64,000 nt of DNA. Source: Rhodocyclaceae bacterium. GTDB lineage: Bacteria; Pseudomonadota; Gammaproteobacteria; Burkholderiales; Rhodocyclaceae. This document shows positions 1-8,606 of this stretch, one piece after another. Location: positions 62,001-126,000 of the forward strand of contig JADJEF010000020.1 of the NCBI GenBank assembly GCA_016702335.1, read 5' to 3'. Position 1 is the stretch's first letter; each line of letters starts with the position of its first letter. The notes beneath the pieces were generated by a model. It was given only the letters and a program-made list of their open reading frames with translations. It was not told where the DNA came from and searched no databases. The position numbers were made by a program, and so were the translations under genes.

Positions 1-521
1 AGGCGCTTGCATTGACCAATGCCGACGTTGATCTCAAGCAGGGAATGCTCACCATTCACCTGATCAAGTTCGGTAAATCGCGCCAGGTACCTCTACATCC
101 CAGCACGGTGGAAGCCCTTCGCCACTATCGGGGGAAACGCGACATGGCTGGCATATCTGTGCAGGACGAGGCTCCCTTCTTCGTCGGCACGCGCGGCCGA
201 CGACGGGGCACACCCTTGAGTGATCGCCAAGTGCATCGCGTCTTTATCGAGTTGCGCGAACGGCTGGGCTGGCGAAACCGCGGGGCCCACCATGCGCCCC
301 GCATCCATGACCTGAGGCACACCTTTGTCGTGCGCCGCATCGTGCTGTGGCAAGCACAGGGGGTGGACATCGATCAGGCGATGTTGTCGCTGTCGACTTA
401 CGTCGGACACGCGATGGTAACCAACACCTACTGGTATCTCTCGGCGGTACCGGAGTTGATGGCGCTGGCCGCAGGGCGATTCGAGACGTTCATGTCGCTA
501 GCGGAGGTGCGCCATGCGTAA
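1..521 (+). CDS. Tyrosine recombinase/integrase, 5' end missing
   Basis: The frame is open from base 3 through the left edge, so only the C-terminal catalytic part is present (about 170 residues). Visible integrase motifs are HDLRHTFVVRR (the H-x-x-R box) and VGHAMVTNTYWYL (GH plus the region of the nucleophilic Tyr). The enzyme would cut and rejoin DNA through a 3'-phosphotyrosine intermediate. It overlaps the next recombinase gene by 8 bp, so the two are translationally coupled. Tandem coupled tyrosine recombinases are typical of RIT (recombinase-in-trio) elements. A third recombinase would lie off the left edge, but that is inference. Confidence 0.85.
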   Translation, partial: ALALTNADVDLKQGMLTIHLIKFGKSRQVPLHPSTVEALRHYRGKRDMAGISVQDEAPFFVGTRGRRRGTPLSDRQVHRVFIELRERLGWRNRGAHHAPRIHDLRHTFVVRRIVLWQAQGVDIDQAMLSLSTYVGHAMVTNTYWYLSAVPELMALAAGRFETFMSLAEVRHA

Positions 522-1527
522 CGCCACCGCACCCAATCCGCCATCGTTCGCCGCGCTGGTGCAACAATTCTTCACCGAGCATCTGGTCGCGCAGCGGGCG
601 GTCAGCCCGCGCACGGTGGCCTGCTACCGCGACGCCTTAAGGTTGTTCCTGGAGTTCGCCAGCCACAAGCTGGGCAAGACGCCGATCAGTCTGCAATTGA
701 TCGACATCGAGCCTGAACTGATCCTGGCGTTCCTGGATCATCTGGAGAAGGAGCGACACAACGGGGTTCGCAGCCGCAACCTGAGATTGACCGCGTTGCG
801 TGCGTTCCTGAAGTTCGCCAGTCGGCGCGACGTGACCTCGCTACATGTGATCGAGCGGGCACTGGGTGTTCCAATGAAACGCTTCGAGCGACCCATGTTG
901 GGCTACCTTACGCGGGAGGAGATGGTTGCGGTGCTGGGGCAACCCGGAGAAAGCTGGTCTTCGCAGCGAGACCATCTGCTGTTGGCCATGCTCTACAACA
1001 CCGGCGCGCGGGTCTCCGAGATTATTGGTGTGCGCGTGGCCGACGTCGTCATCGACGGCGCTGCCTGCGTGCACCTACACGGAAAGGGGCGCAAGCTACG
1101 GTCAGTGCCATTGTGGGATCAAACCGTCGTGGAGGTGCGCGCCTGGCTGCGGCTGAATCCGACGCTTTGCGGCGAGGCCGCTCTACTACCCAATCGTGAT
1201 GGGCGAGCGATGTCCCGATCCAACGTCGCTCAGCGTCTGCATCTCGCCGTTGCTCGCGCGGCTGTTCAAGTACCCGGCATCCTCAAGAAGCGCATCTCGC
1301 CGCACATACTGCGCCACACCACGGCGATGCACATGTTGCAGTCCGGTGTTCCCTTTAACGTGATCGCCCTATGGCTCGGGCACGAGAGCACGACGACCAC
1401 CCATCGCTACGTGGAAGCCGATCTCGCCATGAAGGAGAAGGCGCTGGCCCGGCTGGAGGCACCCGACACACAGATCCCTCGGTACCAGGCGCCGGATTCA
1501 CTGATGCGCTTCCTACAGACGCTGTAA
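514..1527 (+). CDS. Tyrosine recombinase, XerC/XerD-like (last gene of a recombinase array)
   Basis: A complete 337-aa phage-type integrase. The N-terminal SAM-like core-binding domain covers about residues 10-110 (AVSPRTVACYRDALRLF). The catalytic domain has TGARVSE (first Arg), HILRHTTAMHML (H-x-x-R) and LGHESTTTTHRYVEAD (His and nucleophile Tyr), so all key residues appear present. The ATG overlaps the upstream recombinase. The TAA stop lies inside the 8-bp target duplication of the IS66 element that follows, so the insertion left the coding sequence intact. It is probably ritC of a RIT-type element; the exact subfamily is not certain. Confidence 0.88.
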   Translation: MRNATAPNPPSFAALVQQFFTEHLVAQRAVSPRTVACYRDALRLFLEFASHKLGKTPISLQLIDIEPELILAFLDHLEKERHNGVRSRNLRLTALRAFLKFASRRDVTSLHVIERALGVPMKRFERPMLGYLTREEMVAVLGQPGESWSSQRDHLLLAMLYNTGARVSEIIGVRVADVVIDGAACVHLHGKGRKLRSVPLWDQTVVEVRAWLRLNPTLCGEAALLPNRDGRAMSRSNVAQRLHLAVARAAVQVPGILKKRISPHILRHTTAMHMLQSGVPFNVIALWLGHESTTTTHRYVEADLAMKEKALARLEAPDTQIPRYQAPDSLMRFLQTL

Positions 1528-1528
1528 C
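1521..1528. repeat. Target-site duplication GCTGTAAC, left copy
   Basis: Eight bases directly before the left inverted repeat of the IS66 element are repeated exactly at 3966-3973 directly after the right one. IS66-family elements are known to duplicate 8 bp. The duplication includes the stop codon of the recombinase gene. Confidence 0.92.
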
Positions 1529-1551
1529 GTAACCGGTAACCAGGCGGCGAT
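1529..1551 (+). repeat. IS66 terminal inverted repeat, left
   Basis: It begins GTAACCGGTAACCA, then GG, CGGCG, AT. The reverse complement of 3943-3965 gives the same 14 bases, then AT, CGGCG, TT, so 20 of 23 positions match. The first 14 bases are themselves nearly self-complementary. Confidence 0.92.
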
Positions 1552-1556
1552 CTGGT

Positions 1557-3140
1557 CTATGCCGAGAAAGTATGCAAAGCCGAGCGCAGCGGGGTGCTAG
1601 CGAAGTGTTGCTTCCATAGCCGAGGCGTCAGTTCCTCGACACGCGCCGCCGGGTGGTCGCTGACACGCTGCAGGACATCCACCAAGTAATCGTAGGGATC
1701 AATCTGGTGCAGCCGGCAAGTCACGATCAAGCTCTGCATGATCCCGACATGCTTGGCCCCAAGTTCCGTCCAACAAAATAACCAGGCCTTCCTACCCATG
1801 GGAATCGCTCGCAGCGCCCGCTCCAGATGATTGGTGTCAATTGGCACATCCGGATCCGTCAGAAACACCTCCAGCCCAAAGCGCCGCTCGCGCGCATAGG
1901 CGAGTGCCTTGGTCAGTGGATTCGAGGGCAATAACCCCTGCGCCTCAAATTGCGCATTGACCCAAGCGAAGAATTTCTCAACGATTGGTTTGGCATGGAT
2001 CAACCGATACTCGAGTTTCTTGACGGCACAGAGTTTTAGCTCACGACTACGTGCCTCCACCGCATACAGTTGGCCGATCAGGTCCAGCGCATGGGCCGCT
2101 TTCTGTGGCTCCGCGTCCTGCGCCTCAAAGAAGGGGCGTCGCGTATGCGTCCAGCACTGCGCGTGCGTCACCCCCGTCTTGTTCGCGTAATGGGTATAGG
2201 CCGCATAGCCGTCCGTCAGCAGTACCGCACGCTCTTGAGGCGTCAGCCCCAGCGCCTGCTCCACGTGTTCGGCGCGCCGACTTTCAAAGAACGGGAAGCA
2301 CACCTCATCGCGCTCGCCATACACCGGCCAGAAATAGGCCGCTTTCAGTTTCCCCGGCGCACCCCGCCCGGCCTTGATCGGCGTTTCGTCCATGGCGATG
2401 ACACGAGAGGCGCGAATCGACTGGAACTGTGCGTCATAGATCGGTTCGAGCAGCGCAATGCCTTGCTGGGCGATCTGGGTGAGCCATGGCCGGCTCGTCG
2501 TCACGCCTGAATCGGTCAGGCGCTGGTGCTGGCGATACAAGGGCAAGTGGTAGGCAAACTTATCGACCAGCAGACCGGCCACGAAACTCACTTCGGCTCG
2601 ACTGCCATCAATCACGCCTGCTGGAGCCGGCGGGCACGAAATAACGGCAGTGTCCTTGCGTTTGATCACCGGGCGGACATACTTGAGCACGACATAGCTG
2701 CCCGGACGTTGCGCCAGGCGGTAGCTGACTTTCTCGCTGATGACCTCGAACTGGTCGGGGCTCAGCCCCTCAGTTTCTGGATTGGTTAGCGTAATGATCT
2801 GGACAGGAACACGCGTTTCGTCAAAGAACAGCGCCGACTCGTCTTCGCCGGTGGCAGGTTTAGCCTTTTGGCGACGGGTGTGCGCGGCAATGTCTTTGGT
2901 CGCTTCCGGTGGTGGCGTGACTCCTGCGCCAAAGAGCTCACCAAGGTTCATCTGCACGCCATTGGGCTGCATCGGATGGCGTTCGCTCTTTTGCCCAAAG
3001 AGCTGGCGCTTGAACCAGTCGAGTTGATGCTTGAGTGCAACGATCTCGCCTCGCAGTTGCCCATTGGCCATGGTCAGCGCCGCAACCGTTTCCGGCGTTG
3101 GCGAGCTCTGCGTGAGGGTCGATTCGGTGCGGCTATCCAT
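1557..3140 (-). CDS. tnpC: IS66 family transposase TnpC
   Basis: A 527-aa DDE transposase of the IS66 family, of usual length. After an N-terminal coiled region (LRGEIVALKHQLDWFKRQLFG) come the IS66 zinc-binding/linker region and the catalytic core (VIAMDETPIKAG; LLTDGYAAY; THTRRPFFEA). The typical IS66 C-terminus is present (NHLERALRAIPMGRKAWLF, then HVGIMQSLIVTCRLH and DPYDYLVDVL). It is the third gene of the element, and its stop lies just inside the left inverted repeat. It appears intact and would excise and join the element with the help of TnpA and TnpB. Confidence 0.95.
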   Translation of the reverse strand: MDSRTESTLTQSSPTPETVAALTMANGQLRGEIVALKHQLDWFKRQLFGQKSERHPMQPNGVQMNLGELFGAGVTPPPEATKDIAAHTRRQKAKPATGEDESALFFDETRVPVQIITLTNPETEGLSPDQFEVISEKVSYRLAQRPGSYVVLKYVRPVIKRKDTAVISCPPAPAGVIDGSRAEVSFVAGLLVDKFAYHLPLYRQHQRLTDSGVTTSRPWLTQIAQQGIALLEPIYDAQFQSIRASRVIAMDETPIKAGRGAPGKLKAAYFWPVYGERDEVCFPFFESRRAEHVEQALGLTPQERAVLLTDGYAAYTHYANKTGVTHAQCWTHTRRPFFEAQDAEPQKAAHALDLIGQLYAVEARSRELKLCAVKKLEYRLIHAKPIVEKFFAWVNAQFEAQGLLPSNPLTKALAYARERRFGLEVFLTDPDVPIDTNHLERALRAIPMGRKAWLFCWTELGAKHVGIMQSLIVTCRLHQIDPYDYLVDVLQRVSDHPAARVEELTPRLWKQHFASTPLRSALHTFSA

Positions 3141-3204
3141 AAGCGAATTTTACCGAGCAACCACGCTATCGATAAGCGTGGCAACCCCTGCCTTCACGCG
3201 CTGT

Positions 3205-3579
3205 TCAGTGGCTGCTCGCCGATGGAATGTGCGTGCTTTCCGGGCGGTGATAACGGCGACCCACGCGCTTGGGTTCGATACCTTCGAGCAGCAGTTTCAA
3301 CCCAGTCCAGTCCATTTCCCGGGTGCGCACTTTTTGCCAATCGGCGATGAAGCGCCCCTGTTCCAGTCGCTTGGCCCAGACGCAGAAACCGCTACGATCC
3401 CAGTAGAGAACTTTGATGTGGGTGGCGCGCCGGTTGATGAAGACAAACAGATGCCCGGACAGCGGATCGAGGTTCAGCGCGTGCCGGGTCAGGGCGTACA
3501 GTCCGTCGAACGATTTACGCGCATCCACGGGCTCGCCATAAAGATGCACCCGCACTTGACCTTCGGGGAAGAACATCAA
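3205..3579 (-). CDS. tnpB: IS66 family accessory protein TnpB (Orf2)
   Basis: A 124-aa protein with the highly characteristic IS66 Orf2 pattern. It starts MMFFPEGQVRVHLYGEPVD, continues RKSFDGLYALTRHAL and DPLSGHLFVFINRRATHIKVLYWDRSGF, and has RLEQGRF nearer the C-terminus. TnpB is required for IS66 transposition but its biochemical role is not settled. The start codon overlaps the tnpA stop by 4 bp (ATGA), indicating translational coupling. Confidence 0.95.
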   Translation of the reverse strand: MMFFPEGQVRVHLYGEPVDARKSFDGLYALTRHALNLDPLSGHLFVFINRRATHIKVLYWDRSGFCVWAKRLEQGRFIADWQKVRTREMDWTGLKLLLEGIEPKRVGRRYHRPESTHIPSASSH

Positions 3580-3890
3580 TGGCGTACCAGGCGCAGCGTA
3601 AAAATTCGCGCGATCGCGACGCTGAGTTCAAATCGATGCGCAACGGGCGCGGCAAGATTGACCGCACCGAGTTCAACAAATACGGCCCCTGTCGGTGTGT
3701 TGGGCTCACTCGTGTCGATTTCCAGTAACGTGCGCCAGCGGTAAAAGTTCGATTCGCTCATGGTGTGCTTTCGGCAAAAACCGCTGACGCTCAAGCCGCT
3801 CGCTCGTTGCCGGGACAGCACCTGCCGCCATTCACGCGCACTTCGCCGAACATACCGTCTGGTCGTTCCATTCGCCATCGCTCGCCTCAC
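3576..3890 (-). CDS. tnpA: IS66 family accessory protein TnpA (helix-turn-helix)
   Basis: A 104-aa first gene of the IS66 operon. The N-terminus holds a helix-turn-helix of the IS66/IS3 Orf1 type (REWRQVLSRQRASGLSVSGF, then CRKHTMSESNFYRWRTLLEI), probably binding the element's ends. The first ATG (MRRAMANGTT) is used here; the internal ATG four codons later is equally possible. It overlaps tnpB by 4 bp. Confidence 0.9.
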   Translation of the reverse strand: MRRAMANGTTRRYVRRSAREWRQVLSRQRASGLSVSGFCRKHTMSESNFYRWRTLLEIDTSEPNTPTGAVFVELGAVNLAAPVAHRFELSVAIARIFTLRLVRH

Positions 3891-3942
3891 ATTTTCGTTG
3901 TGAAAGCTGAGAATTTTCTACAGCGGCGAACGCAAAATATAT

Positions 3943-3965
3943 AACGCCGATTGGTTACCGGTTAC
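3943..3965 (-). repeat. IS66 terminal inverted repeat, right
   Basis: The reverse complement begins GTAACCGGTAACCA and matches the left end at 20 of 23 positions. Confidence 0.92.
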
Positions 3966-3973
3966 GCTGTAAC
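3966..3973. repeat. Target-site duplication GCTGTAAC, right copy
   Basis: Exact copy of 1521-1528, directly outside the right inverted repeat. Confidence 0.92.
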
Positions 3974-4053
3974 TATGCGCAGCACCGCCGGCCTGAACAG
4001 CCGCCGGTGCTGCGATTCTGAAGGTGTGTGCGCATAGTTGAGATGTGCGCATA
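3971..4053. repeat. Palindromic block downstream of the recombinase array (candidate RIT end)
   Basis: The block holds a hairpin with 13-base arms at 3979-3991 and 4001-4013 (12 of 13 pair, GCAGCACCG core, 9-base loop). The octamer TGCGCATA occurs inverted at 3974-3981 and direct at 4029-4036 and 4046-4053. AACTATGCGCA (3971-3981) is the exact inverse of 4029-4039. Before the IS66 insertion this sequence directly followed the last recombinase gene, so it is a good candidate for the recombinase binding site or element terminus. That role is inferred. Confidence 0.55.
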
Positions 4054-4065
4054 GGGGTCGTCAAC

Positions 4066-4092
4066 CGCCGTCCCACCAGCGCCGACTTGCCG
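4066..4092 (+). repeat. 27-bp dispersed repeat, copy 1 (intergenic)
   Basis: It reads CGCCGT, CCCA, then CCAGCGCCGACTTGCCG. It differs from the consensus at one base outside the variable block (GCCG for GCGG at the end). It lies between the recombinase end region and the ArsA-like gene. Confidence 0.9.
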
Positions 4093-4241
4093 CATCCTTC
4101 CTGGCCATCACGTGTAAGCGCGCCGTGGGTCGTTTCTGCCACCGGCCATGGTCGTTGATTTGCTGAAAAACAACTCGTAGTTCGACACCCGATCAAAGCC
4201 GAAAATCTGGCAAATCAATCACAAGTTCCGGATACCCAGTT

Positions 4242-5510
4242 TTACGAACCCGCGCGCTCCGTGGCAGCAGATCGGGAATCAGAAAACAGATATCCGTTCA
4301 GCTTGTCCAAGCCGCTGAGGTCGTGGATATCGGCTTCGAAATACGGTACCTGTTTTACCCAGACACGGGTACGCGCTTCGAGTTGGGCGATCTGGGTCGC
4401 ATCCTGTTGCGCCATGGCGGCATAGCGTTGCCATGCCGAATACAGCGACTGCATCAGCGGTTCAAGCTGTTGGTTGGCTTGCAGCGCAGGCACGCTCGCG
4501 CGCAAGCTGCGCACCATGCGATCCGGCACCGGTGCGGCATCGCCGGCAGGAATGGTGCCATCGGCAAGACTATGCACGCGATTGACAATAAAACCGCCCA
4601 GACTGACACCATAGCTGTCGATACGGGAGAGAAAGTAGTTGGCTTCCTGCATGTGCGAGGGCTGCGGGCTGGTGACCAGGATGAACGCGGCATCCTTGCC
4701 CTTGAGCAGCGCCTTGACTCGCTTTGAACTATTGCGCATGGCTTCGTAAAGCTCATCGAAGGCCGAAAAAAACTCAACCATGTCGGTAAAGAATTCACCA
4801 CCGGTCACTCGCTCGAACAGGCTGGCGACCACTTTCGTGCTGCGCCGCAGCCAGCCGAAGTACGACTTGCCGGCTTTCGCCGCACCACCGAATACCTTTT
4901 TCAGTACGCCCGAATCCAGTACGCCGATCATGCGATCGGGTGAATCGAGGAAATCAAGCGCGTGCTGCGTGGGTGGCGTATCAACCACCAGCAGGTCGTA
5001 GGTATTGTCGCGCGTCAGTTCCGAGAGCTGCTCCATCGCCATATATTCCTGCGTACCCGAGAGGGCATCGGAAATCTGCTGATAGATCGTGTTGTCGAGC
5101 ACGCGCTGCGCGACTTCAGGCCGTGGCGCATGGCGTCGCACGGCATCGTCGAACGAGCGCTTGGTGTCCAGCATCATGGCCCAGAGTTCGCCCTTCATTG
5201 GCAGGTCACGCGCTTGAAACAACGCCGGATCGACCCGGCGCGGATCGTTATCGAGTTCGCTCAAACCGAGTGAGGCGGCCAGACGCCGCGCAGGATCAAT
5301 GGTCAGAACCAAGACCTTGCGTCCTGCCTGAGCCGCCGCAATCGCCATGGCGGCGCTGGTCGTGGTCTTGCCCACACCGCCACTGCCACAAACGACAATC
5401 AGGCGCTTGGTCGCCAGTAACGTGGCCAGATCAGTCGCTTTGCTCCCCCTCCCCGTTCGCCCGGTCAGGCCAACGGGTGACTTGATGCCTAGCTTGCTCA
5501 GCGTGTTCAT
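4242..5510 (-). CDS. ArsA/Get3-like anion-transporting ATPase family protein
   Basis: A 422-aa deviant Walker A (SIMIBI) P-loop ATPase. The nucleotide site is CGSGGVGKTTTSAAMAIAAA near residue 42, followed by LTIDPARRLAASLGLSELD, the DPA-type switch seen in ArsA/Get3, and later LLVVDTPPTQHALDFLDSP. The ATG at 5510, 8 bases after the stop of the preceding ATPase, is preferred to the longer ATG at 5573, which would overlap it. It pairs with the neighbouring ATPase, like the two-gene ArsA-like pairs of actinobacteria and some proteobacteria. No arsenic genes are nearby, so arsenite transport is unlikely; a protein-targeting or lipid-related role is open. Confidence 0.82.
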   Translation of the reverse strand: MNTLSKLGIKSPVGLTGRTGRGSKATDLATLLATKRLIVVCGSGGVGKTTTSAAMAIAAAQAGRKVLVLTIDPARRLAASLGLSELDNDPRRVDPALFQARDLPMKGELWAMMLDTKRSFDDAVRRHAPRPEVAQRVLDNTIYQQISDALSGTQEYMAMEQLSELTRDNTYDLLVVDTPPTQHALDFLDSPDRMIGVLDSGVLKKVFGGAAKAGKSYFGWLRRSTKVVASLFERVTGGEFFTDMVEFFSAFDELYEAMRNSSKRVKALLKGKDAAFILVTSPQPSHMQEANYFLSRIDSYGVSLGGFIVNRVHSLADGTIPAGDAAPVPDRMVRSLRASVPALQANQQLEPLMQSLYSAWQRYAAMAQQDATQIAQLEARTRVWVKQVPYFEADIHDLSGLDKLNGYLFSDSRSAATERAGS

Positions 5511-5517
5511 GGCGCGC

Positions 5518-6465
5518 TCATGCCAGGTGTCCGCCCACTTTGCGCACACTGGCCAGAGTCCAGGGAACATCAAAGATGAACGGCAGCGTCACTGTGTCGA
5601 TATTGGCCTTAGCCTTGAGCCGCGCAATATGCTCGGCGTTCAGGCGGCTACGCCCTTCCAACTGATCGGCCGCCGCGAGCATGTCGAGCAAGCGGACATC
5701 ACCCCAGCCTTGATCAATCGCTACAGTCTGCGCGGCACGACGCAGTCCGGCAAGCACCTCGGCCTGCTCGGGCGCAAAGGTAGCCGGCACAACTGCATTC
5801 ACCACAATGTCGCCCAGCGGAATGTGCACGTCGAAACGAATCGCGCTCACCATGTCAAGGGTTTCACTCACCGGCATTTCTTCAGCCAGCGTCACAATAT
5901 GCATTCGGGTTCGCTGCTCGTCTTGCAACAACTCGGCAATCAGTCGGGCTTTCTGAAAAATCGGCCCGGCTTTCGCGCCGCGCATGACCAGCATCGGCGA
6001 GCGAAACAACGTCAGTCCGTGGCCGGTGGCCGGGGCATCGAGCAAAATCAGATCGTACTTGGGGGTGCCATTGGGCTTGACCGCGCGCTCAAGCTCAACG
6101 AGCTTGTTCAGTGTCATAAGTTCTTTGAACCCTGGCCCGGCCTGAATAAACGCCTTGATCAGGCTCGATTCAACCACGGGGCGCCAAAGCGTCTCGAATT
6201 TGAGCGTCGAGCGCACGTAGTCATTGAACGATTCCTGCGGGTCAAGATAGATCGACGACAAATGCGGCACGCCAAGCGGCGTTTCGCAGTAGCTTGAGGC
6301 GCGACGACCGAACTGCGGGGCAATTTTTTCGTTCTCGCCCATCTCGCAGATCAGGGTCTCGATCCCCCGTTCGGCAGCGAGCAGGCCCAGCGCCGTGACC
6401 AGCGTGGACTTGCCCACACCGCCCTTGCCGCTGACGATCAAAAGGCGGCGATCAAATCGTATCAA
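5518..6465 (-). CDS. Second ArsA/Get3-like P-loop ATPase
   Basis: A 315-aa protein starting at a TTG codon (MIRFDRRLLIVSGKGGVGKS). The Walker A GKGGVGKST is intact. The region equivalent to the ArsA DPA switch reads LICEMGENEKIAPQFG, so the metal/anion-site switch is altered. DLILLDAPATGHGLTLF is the Walker B/switch II region. It is the first gene of a two-gene unit and probably a non-identical partner of the ATPase downstream. The operon is divergent from oleA across about 200 bp. Function is not established. Confidence 0.78.
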   Translation of the reverse strand: MIRFDRRLLIVSGKGGVGKSTLVTALGLLAAERGIETLICEMGENEKIAPQFGRRASSYCETPLGVPHLSSIYLDPQESFNDYVRSTLKFETLWRPVVESSLIKAFIQAGPGFKELMTLNKLVELERAVKPNGTPKYDLILLDAPATGHGLTLFRSPMLVMRGAKAGPIFQKARLIAELLQDEQRTRMHIVTLAEEMPVSETLDMVSAIRFDVHIPLGDIVVNAVVPATFAPEQAEVLAGLRRAAQTVAIDQGWGDVRLLDMLAAADQLEGRSRLNAEHIARLKAKANIDTVTLPFIFDVPWTLASVRKVGGHLA

Positions 6466-6672
6466 TTGGCGCGCTCGAGCTCATGTGTGGTTTTTTTGCC
6501 TGCTTTTACTCGCCAAGAGTATATCGATCAGCCCTCGGAACGCGGTTTTTCACGTGATACTTTGCTGTCAGTCGTATGGCTTTACCGTTTTTCGAGGAAA
6601 ATTGCGCCCCCTAGGGTCAAAGCAAGTCTCGGCAAGCCGCGATCAACGCTCAACACTGTTCATGACACTCTG

Positions 6673-7698
6673 ATGCATTACAAAAACGTTTCAATACTGA
6701 GTCTTGCCCACATTGACGCCCCCCACCGTGTGACCTCGGCCGAAATTGCCGGCCAACTGGCGCAGACCCATGAGCGCCTGGGCATGCGTCTCGATGTATT
6801 GGAGTCCGCCTCGGGTATTGTCGCCAGACGGTATTGGGACGATGGGGTGCAGCCCAGTGAAGTCGCCGCCATCGCCGCTGAAAAGGCGCTCGCCGAATCA
6901 GGCATTGATCGCGCGCGCATCGGTATGATCGTCAATACCTCGGTATGCCGCGACTACATTGAACCGTCCACCGCCTGCCTGGTGCACAACCGGCTGGGGC
7001 TCTCGCCGGACTGCCTTAACTTCGATCTGGGCAACGCCTGTCTGGCCTTCCTGAGCGGCATGCAGGTGGTCAGCAACATGATCGAGCGCGGTCAGATCGA
7101 CTATGGCCTGATTGTGGATGGCGAAACCGCGCGCTTTGTTCAGCAAGCGACCATCGAGCGCCTGAAGCGCCCAGAAACCACTACCACCGATTTCCGTGAT
7201 CAGTTCGCCACGCTGACACTGGGCTCGGGCGCCGTCGCCATGGTGCTGGCACGCGCTGATCTGGCCCCCGAGGGGCATCGCTTTACCGGGGTGGTCAGTC
7301 TTGCCGCAACCGAACACAGCGCCCTGTGCCGCGGCCAGGTCGACCAGATGATCACCGACTCCAAAGGCTTGCTTGATGCGGGCCTGGCGCTCGCCGCAAA
7401 GACCTTCGAGCAGGCGAAAAACGAATTCGGCTGGGTCAAGGACGGCATCAATCAAGTTGACGAATACGTCTTGCACCAGGTCAGCGGCACGCACACCAGC
7501 CTGCTGTCGCAGAGCTTGAAGCTCGATACCAGCAAAATGCTGGCCATATTCCCCGAATACGGCAACATCGGGCCGGCAGCCGTGCCCATCGTGCTATCCA
7601 AAGCCGCCGAAGCCGGTCGCCTCAGCAAAGGCAGTCGCGTGGCCCTCATGGGCATTGGCTCGGGCCTGAACTGCAGCATGGCTGAGGTGGTCTGGTGA
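6673..7698 (+). CDS. oleA: OleA, acyl-CoA head-to-head (Claisen) condensing thiolase
   Basis: OleA condenses two fatty acyl-CoAs into a 2-alkyl-3-oxoalkanoate, the first step of long-chain olefin synthesis. This 341-aa thiolase-fold protein has the nucleophile Cys in FDLGNACLAFLSGM, the His region in HQVSGTHTSLL and the Asn in EYGNIGPAAVPI. A conserved Glu in RDYIEPSTACLV is the residue thought to reach the partner subunit. The ATG at 6673 gives the usual family length; the frame is open upstream but lacks similarity. It is followed with a 4-bp overlap by oleB. The order oleA-oleB-oleC-oleD and the overlaps make the assignment firm. Confidence 0.93.
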   Translation: MHYKNVSILSLAHIDAPHRVTSAEIAGQLAQTHERLGMRLDVLESASGIVARRYWDDGVQPSEVAAIAAEKALAESGIDRARIGMIVNTSVCRDYIEPSTACLVHNRLGLSPDCLNFDLGNACLAFLSGMQVVSNMIERGQIDYGLIVDGETARFVQQATIERLKRPETTTTDFRDQFATLTLGSGAVAMVLARADLAPEGHRFTGVVSLAATEHSALCRGQVDQMITDSKGLLDAGLALAAKTFEQAKNEFGWVKDGINQVDEYVLHQVSGTHTSLLSQSLKLDTSKMLAIFPEYGNIGPAAVPIVLSKAAEAGRLSKGSRVALMGIGSGLNCSMAEVVW

Positions 7699-8600
7699 GT
7701 ACAGTGGTCCCGACAAACGTGGTATCGCCCACGTTCTATCCGTTCAAGTCGCACTACTTTGACCGCGGTGCCGGCCTGCGCATGCACTTTCTTGACGAGG
7801 GTGACGCTGATGCACCGCCCGTGCTCATGGTGCATGGCAACCCTTCGTGGTCGTTCTATTACCGCAATCTGGTCAAGGCGCTGTCATCCACACATCGCTG
7901 CATCGTGCCCGACCACATCGGCATGGGGCTTTCCGACAAACCGGATGATGCGGCCTACACCTATTCGCTGGCACAACGCATTGACGATCTGAGCGCGCTG
8001 ATCGAGTCGCTCAAACTCACACAACCGATCACGCTGGTCGTGCATGACTGGGGCGGCATGATCGGTTTTGGCTGGGCGGTCAAGCATCCCGAGCGCATCA
8101 AGCGGCTGGTGATTTTGAATACCGCGGCGTTTTCGCTGCCCAGCGACACCTCCTTCCCTGCCGCACTGCGCTTCACCCGCACTTGGCTGGGCAGTTTTCT
8201 GGTGCGTGGCTTCAATGCCTTCTCGTGGGGGGCAACAGTTTTTTGCTGCCGGCGCAACCCGATGCCGCGCGAGGTGGCGCTGGCTTACCGCGCGCCCTAC
8301 AACACCTGGCAAAACCGCATTGCCACGTTGCGCTTCGTGCAGGACATTCCGCTCGACCCGAGTGATCGGGGCTATGCGCTGGTTGAATCGGTGGCCGCAC
8401 AGTTGCATAAGTTCGACAATACACCGGCGCTGATTCCGTGGGGCGCCAAGGACTTTGTCTTCAATGACGCCTTCCTGCGCCAATGGCAGCGTTATTTGCC
8501 CAAAGCCAAGGTGCATCGCATCGCCGATGCCGGCCATTACGTGCTGGAAGATGCGGCCGATGAAATCATTCCGATGATTGTCGACTTTATTCGCGGCTGA
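7695..8600 (+). CDS. oleB: OleB, beta-lactone decarboxylase (alpha/beta hydrolase)
   Basis: A 301-aa alpha/beta hydrolase of the haloalkane-dehalogenase-like branch. The oxyanion region is VHGNPSWSFYYRNL, the nucleophile elbow is VVHDWGGMIGFGWA with Asp as nucleophile, and the catalytic His is in IADAGHYVLEDA. OleB decarboxylates the cis-beta-lactone made by OleC to give a cis-olefin. The GTG start overlaps the oleA stop (GTGA). In several bacteria OleB and OleC are fused; here they are separate. Confidence 0.92.
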   Translation: MSTVVPTNVVSPTFYPFKSHYFDRGAGLRMHFLDEGDADAPPVLMVHGNPSWSFYYRNLVKALSSTHRCIVPDHIGMGLSDKPDDAAYTYSLAQRIDDLSALIESLKLTQPITLVVHDWGGMIGFGWAVKHPERIKRLVILNTAAFSLPSDTSFPAALRFTRTWLGSFLVRGFNAFSWGATVFCCRRNPMPREVALAYRAPYNTWQNRIATLRFVQDIPLDPSDRGYALVESVAAQLHKFDNTPALIPWGAKDFVFNDAFLRQWQRYLPKAKVHRIADAGHYVLEDAADEIIPMIVDFIRG

Positions 8601-8606
8601 ACCGCC

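Larger units (their letters stand above)
1529..3965 (-). mobile_element. IS66-family insertion sequence, complete (2437 bp)
   Basis: The element holds three minus-strand genes (tnpA, tnpB, tnpC) in the standard IS66 order. It is bounded by 23-bp inverted repeats that match at 20 positions and begin GTAACCGGTAACCA. It is flanked by perfect 8-bp direct repeats, GCTGTAAC. All three reading frames are open and the ends are intact, so this looks like a recent, possibly active insertion. It landed at the 3' end of the recombinase gene and separated that gene from its downstream palindromic region (3971-4053). Confidence 0.95.

Noticed and set aside
3918..4196. 92-codon frame on the minus strand after the IS66 element
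   Set aside because: It covers the hairpin, TGCGCATA repeats and repeat copy 1, has no protein similarity I recognise and no good ribosome-binding site.
4242..6465. Arsenite efflux operon
   Set aside because: The ATPases resemble ArsA but there is no arsB, arsC, arsD or arsR nearby and no ArsA cysteine pattern is visible.
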